This document shows, one piece after another, positions 63,382 to 64,000 of a DNA stretch of 64,000 nt. Source of the DNA: Chryseobacterium camelliae (GTDB taxonomy: Bacteria; Bacteroidota; Bacteroidia; Flavobacteriales; Weeksellaceae); assembly GCF_002770595.1 (NCBI RefSeq), contig NZ_CP022986.1:992001-1056000 (forward strand), given 5' to 3'. Within the stretch, counting starts at the first letter, position 1. Each line of letters opens with the position of its first letter. The notes beneath the pieces are model-generated. The model did no database searches, was not told the DNA's origin, and saw only the letters and a program-made list of their open reading frames with translations. A program made the translations under genes and the position numbers.

Positions 63382-64000
63382 ATGGAGGCAATCGTCATTA
63401 CAAAATCCGGAGGTCCGGAAGTACTACAATTAAAGGAATACCCAACTCCCCAAATATCCGCAGACCGGGTGTTGATAGAGGTAAAAGCAGCGGGCATCAA
63501 CCGTCTGGATGTTTTTCAGCGTGAAGGCAATTACCCGCCGCCGCCCGGGGTCCCGGCAGATATTTTAGGAGTGGAAGTTGCCGGAATAATCGCTGAATGC
63601 GGGCCGGATGTCTCCGGTTTTAAAGTGGGTGACCCTGTCTGTGCTCTTCTGGAAGGAGGCGGTTATGCTGAATTCGTCAGTGTACGCGAAGGACAGTGCC
63701 TTCCGGTTCCTGACGGCCTTAGCTTTGCCGAAGCCGCAAGCCTGCCCGAAACGGTATGTACGGTGTGGTCAAATATCTTTCAAAGAGGAAAACTTCAGCC
63801 TGGGGAAACGTTATTAATCCACGGAGGAAACAGCGGCATCGGCATTACGGGAATCCAAATAGCCCACGCTTTGGGTTCAAAGGTGATTGTTACGGCAGGA
63901 TCGGAAGAAAAAGGTAAGATATGCCTGGATCTGGGCGCTGACTTATTCATCAATTATAAGACTCAGGATTTTGAAAAAAAACTTCAGGATGAAGGGGCAG
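63382..64000 (+). CDS. NAD(P)H-quinone oxidoreductase, PIG3/QOR type (cut by right edge)
   Basis: Zeta-crystallin-like quinone reductase of the medium-chain dehydrogenase superfamily. The first 206 residues are present of about 325. Seen: GGPEVLQLKEYPTP, KAAGINRLDVFQREGNY, the GroES-like substrate domain, LPETVCTVWSNIFQRG and the NADPH site LLIHGGNSGIGITGIQIA (about 152-169). No zinc ligands, as expected for the quinone reductase branch. It starts a new transcription unit; upstream is debris. Confidence 0.9.
   Translation, partial: MEAIVITKSGGPEVLQLKEYPTPQISADRVLIEVKAAGINRLDVFQREGNYPPPPGVPADILGVEVAGIIAECGPDVSGFKVGDPVCALLEGGGYAEFVSVREGQCLPVPDGLSFAEAASLPETVCTVWSNIFQRGKLQPGETLLIHGGNSGIGITGIQIAHALGSKVIVTAGSEEKGKICLDLGADLFINYKTQDFEKKLQDEGA

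Noticed and set aside
1..64000. CRISPR arrays, tRNA or rRNA genes, prophage
   Set aside because: No regularly spaced repeats with unique spacers, no tRNA-like cloverleaf, no ribosomal sequence and no phage structural genes were seen.

Overview
The window looks like a chromosomal segment of a flavobacterium, most likely Chryseobacterium or a close relative. Supporting signs are secreted and lipoproteins of Bacteroidota type, a GLPGLI-family protein, a TonB receptor with an N-terminal carboxypeptidase-like domain, promoters of the form TTTG-N18/20-TAnnTTTG, and several palindromic intergenic repeats I associate with this group. No rRNA, tRNA, CRISPR array, phage or intact transposon was seen.

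Layout. 1-5.4 kb (minus): a tripartite RND efflux set (TolC, adaptor, permease cut by the left edge). 5.5-6.9 kb (minus): a decayed OsmC gene, a rhodanese and a Crp/Fnr regulator. 7.5-11.3 kb: a secreted HExxH protein, a MarR regulator and a universal stress protein that share a 20-bp operator, and a secreted jelly-roll protein. 11.7-20 kb (plus): a two-component system, an intergenic region holding four kinds of repeat, then a second, metal-type RND efflux operon (TolC, adaptor, CzcA/CusA permease).

20.4-35.4 kb is a complete siderophore locus: a divergent 2-oxoglutarate dioxygenase, then ten tightly spaced or overlapping genes for a PLP decarboxylase, an IucA/IucC synthetase fused to an acyltransferase, an N-hydroxylase, a second IucA/IucC synthetase, a MATE exporter, an acyl carrier protein, an adenylating ligase, a TonB receptor and a PepSY membrane protein. 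The set fits a hydroxylated-cadaverine, citrate-based hydroxamate siderophore of the chryseochelin type. The carrier protein and ligase are the unexpected parts and could activate the dicarboxylic acyl arm.

35.6-39.1 kb holds miscellaneous genes (membrane protein, TraB-like protein, flavin-fold protein). 39.1-48.7 kb is an envelope-stress island: a divergent XRE regulator, a YbjN-like protein, PspA (ESCRT-III superfamily), a YqiJ-like membrane protein, a flotillin and a 1603-residue AAA ATPase. Its promoter is well defined and carries inverted repeats that may be XRE operators. Two tandem secreted C-type-lectin-like proteins follow (49.5-51.4 kb).

51.5-64 kb holds an SDR with an AraC regulator, an AsmA-like gene broken by one in-frame stop, a GLPGLI protein, an alpha/beta hydrolase, a serine hydrolase with a TPR tail, an S41 peptidase, a small membrane protein and a quinone oxidoreductase cut by the right edge. 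Several short coding remnants lie between these genes.
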